From NCBI GenBank assembly GCA_041179465.1, contig JBEGTJ010000003.1, positions 3,456-67,455 on the forward strand: 64,000 nt of DNA. Direction: 5' to 3'. A program made the translations under genes and the position numbers. Shown here in pieces: positions 52,699 through 60,656 of the stretch. The notes beneath the pieces were generated by a model. That model made no database searches and was not told the origin of the DNA. It saw only the letters and a program-made list of their open reading frames with translations. Position 1 is the stretch's first letter, and each line of letters begins with the position of its first letter. Source of the DNA: TMED14 sp041179465 (GTDB lineage: Bacteria > Bacteroidota > Bacteroidia > Flavobacteriales > Schleiferiaceae).

Positions 52699-54044
52699 CC
52701 GAGCAGCGCGTTGGCGATGGCAAAGTAGATGCTCAGCCCCAAGATGTCGTTGGTCGTCGTGATGAACGGGCCGGTGGCCAAGGCGGGGTCGACGCCGTAG
52801 TGGTTCAGGGCCCAGGGCACGGCGGTTCCGAAAAGCGAAGCAAAAATGATGACGCTGAGCAGCGAAACTCCGACCGCGACCGCAAAGAGCAGCCCGTGGC
52901 CCGCGGCCCACGAGTAGGCCAGGATGGCGAGGGCGCAGAGAAGTCCGTTCAAAAGGCCCACGCCCAGCTCGCGCGTCAGCCGCGACCAAAGGGTTCCAGG
53001 CATGTTGGAGTTGGCGAGGCCCTGCACGACGATGGCCGAGGACTGTACGCCGACGTTGCCGCCCATGGCTCCGATGAGGGGCATGAAGAAGGCCAGTTGG
53101 GGCAGGAGCGAGAGTTCGCCTTCGTTGCGGCCGACGACGGTGGAGGTCAAGATTCCGCCCACGAGGCCCACCATAAGCCAAGGCAAGCGCGCCCGGGTCA
53201 TTTCAAAGAGGCCGTCGGTGGCCTCGACTTCGTCAGACAGACCCGACAGTAGCTGGTAGTTGCTGTCGGCCTCTTCCTGAATCACGTCGACCACGTCGTC
53301 GATGGTGATGCGGCCCAGCAGGCGGCCCATGTCGTCGACCACGGGCACCACAAACAGGTCGTACTTTTTCATGATGCGGGCGACTTCGACCTCGTCAGTG
53401 GTCGAGGTCACCGAGCGCACGCTGCGGTCGTACACTTCGGCGATGGGCGTGCGGGCTCCGGTGGTGAGGAGCTTTTTGAGCGACAGCGAGCCCAGCAGGA
53501 TGTCGCGGTCGTCGACCACGTAGACGGCGTGCACGACCTCGACTTCTTCGGCCTGGCGGCGCATTTCGCGCACGCAGCGGCTAACCGTCCAGTTTTCGTT
53601 CACCTGCACGAGTTCGGTGGCCATCAGGGCGCCGGCCGTGCCCTCGGCGTGGGTCAAGAGGTCGGCCAGGTCTTTGGCGTACTCGACGTCTTCGATGTTT
53701 TGAAGGACCTCGCGCTTTTTCTCCTCAGACAGGTCGGCCATCAGGTCGGCGGCGTCGTCAGAGTCGATGTTTTCTAAGACGACCTCGGCGATTTCTTTGC
53801 CGGTGAAGTTTTCGAGGATTTCCGACTGCAGTTCGTCGTCGAAGTAGACCAAGATGTCGGTCCAGCGTTCCGCCGGGAGCAGCTGCAGCATCGCGAGCAC
53901 CTCGGGCAGCTCGAGCTCTTGGGCGATTTCAGCGACGTCGGCCGAGTGCAGGCCTTCGAGCAGGTCGACGACGGCGGAATCCTGCCGCTCCGCCAGCAGG
54001 CGGCGCAGCTCAGCGCGCAGGTCGTGGGTCGTCGTCGGAGTCAT
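52695..54044 (-). CDS. mgtE: magnesium transporter MgtE
   Basis: A 449-residue Mg2+ channel. The cytoplasmic N-domain (about 10-130, with ILENFTGKEIAEVVLENIDSDDAADLM) is followed by two CBS domains (about 135-255) that sense Mg2+, a connecting helix, and five membrane segments (about 280-449) with GAMGGNVGVQSSAIVVQGLA, the pore region. Inner membrane. It overlaps rsmA by 35 bases and the hydroxyacid dehydrogenase gene by 4. rsmA-mgtE order is frequent in flavobacteria. Confidence 0.94.
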   Translation of the reverse strand: MTPTTTHDLRAELRRLLAERQDSAVVDLLEGLHSADVAEIAQELELPEVLAMLQLLPAERWTDILVYFDDELQSEILENFTGKEIAEVVLENIDSDDAADLMADLSEEKKREVLQNIEDVEYAKDLADLLTHAEGTAGALMATELVQVNENWTVSRCVREMRRQAEEVEVVHAVYVVDDRDILLGSLSLKKLLTTGARTPIAEVYDRSVRSVTSTTDEVEVARIMKKYDLFVVPVVDDMGRLLGRITIDDVVDVIQEEADSNYQLLSGLSDEVEATDGLFEMTRARLPWLMVGLVGGILTSTVVGRNEGELSLLPQLAFFMPLIGAMGGNVGVQSSAIVVQGLANSNMPGTLWSRLTRELGVGLLNGLLCALAILAYSWAAGHGLLFAVAVGVSLLSVIIFASLFGTAVPWALNHYGVDPALATGPFITTTNDILGLSIYFAIANALLG

Positions 54045-54807
54045 GGCGCAAGGCGTGAGCCAGCGCGATGAATTGGTCGACGCGGAGCTGTTCGGCCCGC
54101 AGCGAGGCCACCGATTCCAGCGCGCTTGGCGCGCTAAAGGTAAGGCTTTTCAGCGCGTTGCGCAGGGTTTTGCGCCGCTGACCAAAGGCGGTCTTGACGA
54201 CCAGCGCGAGGTCGCGGTAGGCTACCGCGGGCGGTTCGGGCAGCCGTTCGAGGCGGATTACCGCCGACTTGACCTTGGGCGGCGGATCAAAGGCCCCCTC
54301 GTTCAGCGTGAACAGGTAGTCGCAGCGGTAGTAGGCTTGGGCGAGCACGCTGGTGATTCCGTACTCCTTGCTGCCCGGTCCGCTGCAGATGCGCACGGCC
54401 ACTTCGCGCTGAAACATGCCGACCATTTCGGGAATGCGGTCGCGGCGGTCGAGCATCCAGAATAAAATCTGGGTCGAAATGTTGTAGGGGAAATTCCCAA
54501 CCAAGGCAAAGGGCGCCTCGGCCAGCTCGGCCGGCTCCTGCCAGCGCAGCAGGTCGGCGTGGTGCAGGCGGGCGCTGAGTTGCGGAAACTTGCTCTGCAG
54601 CACCGGAATGCTCTCGCGGTCCAGTTCCACCGCGTGCAGGGTCAGCGGGCGCTGCAGCAGGTACTGGGTCAGCACGCCGGTTCCCGGCCCCACCTCGAGG
54701 GCTTGACGGCACTCCGCGAGCGTCAGGGCTTCGGCGGTGCGCTGGGCGGCGCTCAAATCCCTGAGGAAGTGCTGGCCCAGCTGTTTTTTAGCTCGGATTT
54801 CGGCCAT
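54010..54807 (-). CDS. rsmA: 16S rRNA dimethyladenosine transferase
   Basis: A 265-residue RsmA/KsgA that dimethylates two adjacent adenines near the 3' end of 16S rRNA. AKKQLGQHFLRD is the usual N-terminus; the SAM loop is LEVGPGTGVLTQYL, and VGNFPYNIST is the catalytic NxPY motif. The start ATG 54807 overlaps the stop of the fusion gene by one base (TAATG). The 3' end overlaps mgtE by 35 bases. Confidence 0.95.
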   Translation of the reverse strand: MAEIRAKKQLGQHFLRDLSAAQRTAEALTLAECRQALEVGPGTGVLTQYLLQRPLTLHAVELDRESIPVLQSKFPQLSARLHHADLLRWQEPAELAEAPFALVGNFPYNISTQILFWMLDRRDRIPEMVGMFQREVAVRICSGPGSKEYGITSVLAQAYYRCDYLFTLNEGAFDPPPKVKSAVIRLERLPEPPAVAYRDLALVVKTAFGQRRKTLRNALKSLTFSAPSALESVASLRAEQLRVDQFIALAHALRHDSDDDPRPAR

Positions 54808-57800
54808 TACGCGGTCGGAGTTAAGAGCCCGGCGCGGCGCAGCAGCGCCTCGGGCTGGGGACGGCGCCCGCGGAACGCGACGTACAAGTCCATGGGGTCG
54901 ACGGTACCTCCGGCCTCGAGCAGGGCGCGGAAGCGCGGCGCGGCCTGGTCCGGAGCCTCGCGAAAGAACCCGTAGGCGTCGGCGTCGAGCACCTCGGCCC
55001 ACTTGTAGCTGTAGTAGCCGGCGCTGTAGCCGCCGGCAAAAATGTGGCTGAAGCTCGGCGAAATGTAGCTGCTGTCCACGGCCGGCCACAGGTCCACCGA
55101 GGCGAAGGCCTCGCGCTCGAGCTGTTCCAGGTCGGTCGGAGCGGTGCGCGCCCCGTGCCACGCCATGTCCAGCAGTCCGAACCCAAGCTGGCGCAGCGTC
55201 GCCAAGCCCTCCAAAAAGGTCTGGCTTTGGGCCAATCGCGCGACCAGCTCGGCGGGCATGGCCTCGCCGGTGGCGTAGTGCTTGGCCCACTGGGCGAGCT
55301 CGGCGGGCTCGTAGCACCAGTTTTCCATGATTTGCGACGGAAGCTCCACAAAGTCCCAGCGCACCGACGTGCCGGTGAGGCTGGCGTAGGATCCGCGCCC
55401 CAGCATGCCGTGCAGCCCGTGCCCGAACTCGTGAAACAGCGTCAGCACTTCGTTAAAGGTCAGCAGGGCAGGGGCCTCGGCGGTCGGCTTGCTGAAGTTG
55501 CCCACGAGGCTCACTACGGGGCGCACTTCGCGTCCGCGCGCGTCGGCAAAGGCCGAGCGGTAGCTGGTCATCCAGGCTCCGGCGCGCTTGCCCTTGCGGG
55601 GGTGCCAGTCGGTCGTCAGGTGGGCGATGAATTGCCCGGCGGAATCCCACACTTCCCACGCTTGGGCGTCGGGGTGGTAGGTCGGGTTGTGGGGCGCGGG
55701 CTTTACCTCGAGTCCGTACAGCCGGCGCGCCACGTCAAAGGCCCAGGCCTCGACCTTGGGCAGCGCGAAGTAGGGCTTGGTCACCGCGTCGTCAAAGTCG
55801 AGCACCGCCAACTTGTAGCGCTCGGTAGTGAAGGCGACGTCCCAGCGCTGCAGGTCGTGAAGGCCCAGTTCGCGGGCGGCAAAGGCGCGGAGTTCAGCGG
55901 CCTCGCGCTCGGCAGCCGGACGGGCCTTGGCCCTCAGGTCGGCCAAGAACGCGTGGACCGTCTCGGGCGTGGACGCCATGCGTTCGGCCAGCACATAATC
56001 GGCGTGGCTCGCAAATCCGAGCAGCTGCGCCCGTTCCAGGCGCTTAGCCGCGAGGTTCAGCACCCGAAGCCGGTTGTCGCGTTCGTCGCCGCGGGCGCCG
56101 CGTTGGGCGTAGGCGCGCCACAGCTGCTCGCGCAGGCCGCGGTCTTCGGCATAGGTCATGAAGGCCAGGTAGTTGGGCGCGTCGAGCGTCGCGGCGTACC
56201 CGCCGTCCAGGCCGTGCTGCTTGGCGGCTTCGGCGGCCTGTTCGAGGGCCCAGTCGGGCAGTCCGGCGGGCGCGTCGGCCAGCGGCAGGTGCCAGGTTTC
56301 GGTGTCTTTGAGCAGGTGGTCGCTGAAGGTCAGCGCTTCGGTACCCAGTTCCTGGTCGAGCGCGAGCAGCTTGGCCTTGGCGGCGGAATCCAACCGCGCG
56401 CCGTGCCGTTCAAACGCCTTAAGCGTTTTTTCGTGCAGCATGCGGTCTTCGACCGAGGCGTCGCTCGGGAGCACTACCGCCGACACGCGCGCAAAAAGCG
56501 CTTCATTGGTGAGCGTGGCGTTGCTCAGCGCAGCCAGCTTGGGCTGCACGTCGCGGGCCAGTTCCTGGAGCTCGGGCGTCGACGCCGCGCTCAGGGCGTT
56601 GAAGAGCAGCGTGGTTTCGGCGTCGAGGTCGTAGGTCATGCGCTCGAGCGCTACGGTTACTCCCGCAAAAGTCGGCGGACGATTGTCGGTGGCCAGACGG
56701 TCCAGCTCCCGGTAGGCGGCCTCGAGGGCCTCGTCGATGCGCCGACCGAGCTCGGAGGCCTCGGGGGCCGCCGTTTCGAGGGCCGAAACGTAGCCAGCCA
56801 GGTAGGCATAAGGCGGAGTGAGTTCTCCGTCGGCGCATTCGGTGGCGGCGGCCAGAATTCCCTTGGGGTCGCCGGCCAGCCACTCGGGCCAGATTTGGTC
56901 GATGAACGCGCGGCCAAAGCCCTCGGTGGCGTCGGCGGGCACCTGGCTGGGCAGGTTGTCGACGGCGAGCACGCCGAGGCTTCCGGGCGTTCCGAGGGCA
57001 ACCTCGCGGCCGGTGGCCGGATCCCATCCATAAAACGGGTCGTCGCCCTTGCTCGCCCTGAGGGTGCAGGGCACCGGACCGGCGATGTCGCACGAAATGT
57101 CGCCCACAAACTCGAGGCGGTTGCCGGGCTTCAGCACGTCGGCGGCGGTAAAAAAGGAGGGTCCGCCCTCGGCGTAAAAATGGCAGGGAAGGTAGACCGT
57201 TGCCACCGCCAAGTAGGGCGCCAAGGTCGAGGTGTAGCGGCCGGGTTCGGCGTGAAACTCGCGGCGGTCAAAGCCTCCGTCGGAGGTCCGCGCGGCGTAC
57301 TCCTTAGCCTCGAGCACCGTGAAGCACGGGCCCGGAGCTTCGGCCAAGAAGTCGGCGGGGGCGACCTCGGCAAACCCGCCGGCGCGCAGCATTTCGGCGG
57401 CGCCGCGACCGACCCGACCTGATCCGGTCAGCACTACTCGGGCGTCTGAGGGCCAGGAGTGCTGGGCGAGCTCGGCCTTCAGTGAGGCCACGCGGCCCAG
57501 CTGAAGCGCCGGGGTAAAGGTCCAGGATTGGCGCTGCAGGCCCCATCCGCGCAGGGCTTCGTACACGCCCACGAGGCCGGCGTACTCGCCAAAGCCGATC
57601 AGGCGCTGTTCGTCGCGGCGCAGCAGTTCCCAGTCGATCAGGCGCACCGGGGCGTCGAGGCAGGCGCGCAGCAGTCCGCGGTTGTAGGGTTGGCCTTTGT
57701 AGGTGTGGCTAAAGAAAAAATGCGTTCCGCCGGCGACCAGTTGGGCGGGCGGGACCTCCTTGACGCTTAAAATCAGCTCGGCGGCACTCAGGTCTTCGGT

Positions 57801-57977
57801 GAGCACGCAGCCTGCGGCGGCGTAGTCGGCGTCGGGAATCGCCCGCACGCTGCTGGGCTGCACCCAAATGCGCCAGTCGGGATGGCGGTCAAGCAGCTCG
57901 CGGCACTGCGCGGGGTTCAGCACGGCGCGCTGGTCTGAAGGTTTTTTGCCTTCGCGGAGTAAACCAAGAATTCGCAT
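54807..57977 (-). CDS. fusion: AlaDH/saccharopine-dehydrogenase-like oxidoreductase + M3 metallopeptidase
   Basis: A 1,056-residue protein in one uninterrupted frame. Residues 1 to about 398 are a near-complete NAD(P)-dependent oxidoreductase of the alanine/lysine (saccharopine) dehydrogenase type: MRILGLLREGKKPSDQRAVL start, nucleotide fold VVLTGSGRVGRGA (181-193), and the usual end LTPPYAYLAGYV. From about 405 to the end it is an M3 (oligopeptidase A/Dcp) peptidase with PPTFAGVTVALERM, zinc motif HEFGH at 849-853 and third ligand Glu878 in VELPSQ. The normal N-terminus of M3 enzymes is absent. First gene of an operon with rsmA. TACCTTTG lies 4 bases before the ATG. Confidence 0.9.
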   Translation of the reverse strand: MRILGLLREGKKPSDQRAVLNPAQCRELLDRHPDWRIWVQPSSVRAIPDADYAAAGCVLTEDLSAAELILSVKEVPPAQLVAGGTHFFFSHTYKGQPYNRGLLRACLDAPVRLIDWELLRRDEQRLIGFGEYAGLVGVYEALRGWGLQRQSWTFTPALQLGRVASLKAELAQHSWPSDARVVLTGSGRVGRGAAEMLRAGGFAEVAPADFLAEAPGPCFTVLEAKEYAARTSDGGFDRREFHAEPGRYTSTLAPYLAVATVYLPCHFYAEGGPSFFTAADVLKPGNRLEFVGDISCDIAGPVPCTLRASKGDDPFYGWDPATGREVALGTPGSLGVLAVDNLPSQVPADATEGFGRAFIDQIWPEWLAGDPKGILAAATECADGELTPPYAYLAGYVSALETAAPEASELGRRIDEALEAAYRELDRLATDNRPPTFAGVTVALERMTYDLDAETTLLFNALSAASTPELQELARDVQPKLAALSNATLTNEALFARVSAVVLPSDASVEDRMLHEKTLKAFERHGARLDSAAKAKLLALDQELGTEALTFSDHLLKDTETWHLPLADAPAGLPDWALEQAAEAAKQHGLDGGYAATLDAPNYLAFMTYAEDRGLREQLWRAYAQRGARGDERDNRLRVLNLAAKRLERAQLLGFASHADYVLAERMASTPETVHAFLADLRAKARPAAEREAAELRAFAARELGLHDLQRWDVAFTTERYKLAVLDFDDAVTKPYFALPKVEAWAFDVARRLYGLEVKPAPHNPTYHPDAQAWEVWDSAGQFIAHLTTDWHPRKGKRAGAWMTSYRSAFADARGREVRPVVSLVGNFSKPTAEAPALLTFNEVLTLFHEFGHGLHGMLGRGSYASLTGTSVRWDFVELPSQIMENWCYEPAELAQWAKHYATGEAMPAELVARLAQSQTFLEGLATLRQLGFGLLDMAWHGARTAPTDLEQLEREAFASVDLWPAVDSSYISPSFSHIFAGGYSAGYYSYKWAEVLDADAYGFFREAPDQAAPRFRALLEAGGTVDPMDLYVAFRGRRPQPEALLRRAGLLTPTA

Positions 57978-57981
57978 GCTT

Positions 57982-57989
57982 CAAAGGTA
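57982..57989 (-). promoter_or_regulatory. -7 box for the fusion-rsmA-mgtE operon
   Basis: TACCTTTG (exact TAnnTTTG), then AAGC, then ATG 57977. Confidence 0.55.
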
Positions 57990-58034
57990 GCCCCGGGCGA
58001 AGCTCGCGGCAGGGGCCGCAGCGCGCAAAAAGGC

Positions 58035-58577
58035 TTAGAGCGACGAGGTGGCGGCCTCTTCGGGCGCGGCGACCTGGGACTCAGGGTCGGCGGCGGGCTC
58101 GAAGCGGAACGGGATTCCGCGGCGCGCGCCCACGAAGCGCCGTTCGTAGTAGGCTTGTCCGACCCAATTCTCGATCAGCACGCCGCTGTGGGTGGCCGAG
58201 TGCAGCATCAAAATCTTGCCGTCTTCGAGGCCTACGCAGAGGCCGACGTGGCCGATGCTGCCGCTTCCGCGCCCCTCAAAAAGCAAAAAATCGCCCACGC
58301 GAATGCTGTCGCGCTTCACCGGAAGGCCCCAGTTGGCGTAGGACGAACTGCTGGCGGGCATCGTGTAGCCGTAGGCGCGGAACAGGTGCTTTTGCAGCCC
58401 CGAGCAATCAAAACCGCCGGGGTTTTGCCCGCCGGCCCGGTAGCTGTGCCCCAAAACCTCCTCGTAGCGGTCGACGAGCGCCGTCCACGAAACGGTGTCG
58501 CGCGGCATTCCGTCGTTCCGCCCCCAGGCTAGGGAGGGAAGGGCTGCGCACGCGATCAGGATCCAGAGGTTTTTCAT
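58035..58577 (-). CDS. NlpC/P60 family cell-wall hydrolase
   Basis: A 180-residue exported peptidase. A signal peptide (cleavage near SLAWGRND) precedes the NlpC/P60 domain. The catalytic Cys is in GGFDCSGLQKHLF, the His in SIGHVGLCVG, and the third polar residue is probably the His in LHSATHSG. It should cut peptide stems of peptidoglycan (gamma-D-Glu bonds). The 30 or so residues at the end are A/E/P-rich and disordered. ATG 58577 is selected because it gives the signal peptide. Divergent from the PPIase gene with 66 bases between. Confidence 0.88.
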   Translation of the reverse strand: MKNLWILIACAALPSLAWGRNDGMPRDTVSWTALVDRYEEVLGHSYRAGGQNPGGFDCSGLQKHLFRAYGYTMPASSSSYANWGLPVKRDSIRVGDFLLFEGRGSGSIGHVGLCVGLEDGKILMLHSATHSGVLIENWVGQAYYERRFVGARRGIPFRFEPAADPESQVAAPEEAATSSL

Positions 58578-58628
58578 AAGGGGTGGTGAATTTAGCACCG
58601 GGCCCCTTTTCACGCAAAGCATGTGCCG

Positions 58629-58636
58629 TAAATTCG
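58629..58636 (+). promoter_or_regulatory. -7-like box for the PPIase gene
   Basis: TAAATTCG (one mismatch from TAnnTTTG) ends 7 bases before the ATG at 58644. Confidence 0.4.
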
Positions 58637-58643
58637 CCGGACT

Positions 58644-60551
58644 ATGAAAAAAGTGCTTTTGACCCTCGCCGTGGCTTCGGCCGCATTGGGCGCGGCAGCC
58701 CAAGATTTGTTCCGCGTCGGTACCAAGACGGTAACGCGCCCCGAATTCAATTACGTGTACGGCAAAAACAAAGAAGTAGGGGCCAACATCGACCCCAAAA
58801 CCGAGGCCGAGTACCTGCAGCTGTACGTTCAGTTCAAGCGCAAGGTCGCCTTCGCCGAATCGCTGGGGCGCGACACGATGCCTTCGTTTAAAGCGGAGTA
58901 CGACGGCTACTACAAGCAGCTGCTGAAGCCCTACTTGACCGACAAGAGCGTCGACGCGCGCTTGGTCGACGAGGCCTTCGAGCGCATGCAGTTCGACGTG
59001 CGCGCCAGCCACATTATGGTCGACTGCGCCGAAGACGCCAGCCCGAGCGACACGGCCAAGGCCTACAAACAGATCATGGCGATCAAGGAGCGCCTGAACC
59101 GAGGAGAGACTTTTGAGAACTTGGCGGCCCTGAGCACCGACACCTACTCGGCCTCGCGCGGAGGGGACCTCGGTTGGTTCACCGTGTTTGGCATGGTGTA
59201 TCCGTTTGAAACGGCCGTGTATTCCGCTCCAGAGGGCCAAGTGGTCGGACCCGTCCGCACCCAGTTTGGCTACCACTTGATCAAGAAGACGGCCCAGCGC
59301 GCGGCCCGCAACACGATGACGGCCGCCCACATTTTAGTGCTCGACACCGAGTCAGACCCGAACCCAAACGCCGAGAAGCAGATTCGCGACGTGTACGCCA
59401 AGCTGCAAGCCGGCGAGCCCTTTGCCGCCGCGGCCCTGAAGTACAGCGAAGACCCCACGACCTCCAAGCAGGCCGGCCGTCTGGCGCCGTTTGGCATCAA
59501 CCAAATGCTGCCCGAGTTCGAAGACGCCGCGTTCAGCTTGAGCGAAGACGGGGCCTACAGCCAGCCGGTGAAGACCAAGCTGGGGTGGCACATCGTGCAG
59601 CGCATCAACCGCACTCCGCTGCCGTCGCGCAGCGAGGCCGAGCGCCAACTGAGCCAAAAGATTCGCCGCGACGAGCGCTCCAACGCCTCAGAGCGCGCCT
59701 ACCTCGAGCGCCTGAAGCGCGACTACCAGTTTGCGGCCGACGCGCGCAACTGGGAACGCCTGCAGTCCGCCCTTGAGAAGGGCAAAGGCGTGGACAAGGC
59801 CGCAAAGGCGACGCTGTTCACCTACCGCACGGCGGTGCACCCCAACGGCCGCGAGCTGCGCGGAACCGACGCCCTTGCCACGCTCCGCAAGCCCCTCGAG
59901 ACCAAGGTCGATCGGGCCACTTCGGCCAAGCGCCTGAACGAATGGGTGAAGGGCATCGTGCTCGAGGAGGCCGAGCAGCTCCTTCCCATTGAAAACGCCG
60001 AGTTCCGCTACCTGGCCCAAGAGTACCGCGAGGGCATTCTCGTGTTTGAACTCACCCGCGAGTACGTGTGGGACAAGGCCGCGACCGACACGGTGGGCCT
60101 CAAAGCCTTTTATGAGGCCAATTTGGCTAATTACCAGTGGCCCGAGCGCCTTACCGGCAGCGTGCTGAGCAGCAGCAACCTTCCGGCCCTCAAGAAGGCT
60201 GCCGACCTCGGGCGCCAAAACGTGCCCATTTCAAAGATCGACAAGGTCATCAACGCCAAAGACGAGGTGGTCAACTTCACCGACGTCGAAAAGGTGGTGT
60301 TGGGCAGCGAGGGCAAAAACGCCCTTCAGCGCATGATGGCTCAGTTTACGGGCAAAGACCGCGTCAAGGGTCCGTTTGAATCGGGCGGAACCCACTACGT
60401 CCTCATCGCCTCCGAGCGCATTCCGGCGGGCCCCAAGGCCCTGAACGAGTGCCGCGGTCAGGTGATCGCCGACTACCAGAAGCACCTCGAAGCCTTGTGG
60501 CTGAAGGAGCTGGAGGCCCAGTTCCCGCTGCAAATGCTGGGCACGAACTAA
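58644..60551 (+). CDS. periplasmic peptidyl-prolyl isomerase with two parvulin domains
   Basis: A 635-residue SurA/PpiD-like foldase. The signal peptide ends near LGAAAQD. An N-terminal helical domain (about 25-118) is followed by two parvulin domains (about 118-215, with ASHIMVDC and GGDLGWF; and about 225-325, with AAHILVLD and AGRLAPFG), then a long C-terminal region (about 330-635) without known catalytic motifs. It should help outer-membrane and secreted proteins fold in the periplasm. It is a single gene ending in a clear terminator. Confidence 0.92.
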   Translation: MKKVLLTLAVASAALGAAAQDLFRVGTKTVTRPEFNYVYGKNKEVGANIDPKTEAEYLQLYVQFKRKVAFAESLGRDTMPSFKAEYDGYYKQLLKPYLTDKSVDARLVDEAFERMQFDVRASHIMVDCAEDASPSDTAKAYKQIMAIKERLNRGETFENLAALSTDTYSASRGGDLGWFTVFGMVYPFETAVYSAPEGQVVGPVRTQFGYHLIKKTAQRAARNTMTAAHILVLDTESDPNPNAEKQIRDVYAKLQAGEPFAAAALKYSEDPTTSKQAGRLAPFGINQMLPEFEDAAFSLSEDGAYSQPVKTKLGWHIVQRINRTPLPSRSEAERQLSQKIRRDERSNASERAYLERLKRDYQFAADARNWERLQSALEKGKGVDKAAKATLFTYRTAVHPNGRELRGTDALATLRKPLETKVDRATSAKRLNEWVKGIVLEEAEQLLPIENAEFRYLAQEYREGILVFELTREYVWDKAATDTVGLKAFYEANLANYQWPERLTGSVLSSSNLPALKKAADLGRQNVPISKIDKVINAKDEVVNFTDVEKVVLGSEGKNALQRMMAQFTGKDRVKGPFESGGTHYVLIASERIPAGPKALNECRGQVIADYQKHLEALWLKELEAQFPLQMLGTN

Positions 60552-60576
60552 GGCTCCGCCGTCGATTCCGCACTCA

Positions 60577-60603
60577 AGAGGCCCCGGTGGCCTCTTTTTT
60601 ATT
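60577..60603 (+). terminator. Rho-independent terminator of the PPIase gene
   Basis: AGAGGCC (60577-60583) pairs with GGCCTCT (60589-60595) around a 5-base loop, followed by a T run to 60600. It lies 25 bases after the stop. Confidence 0.85.
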
Positions 60604-60624
60604 GCGCAATTGGGCCGTTAGCGG

Positions 60625-60632
60625 TAGATTTA
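60625..60632 (+). promoter_or_regulatory. -7-like box for the Omp28-like gene
   Basis: TAGATTTA (one mismatch from TAnnTTTG) ends 24 bases before the ATG at 60657, giving a short leader. Confidence 0.35.
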
Positions 60633-60656
60633 GGCAAACCTTAACCTGCACATTTT

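Noticed and set aside
55044..57422. 792-codon open frame on the plus strand
   Set aside because: It lies opposite the dehydrogenase/M3 fusion; the product is Gly/Val/Arg-rich without domains.
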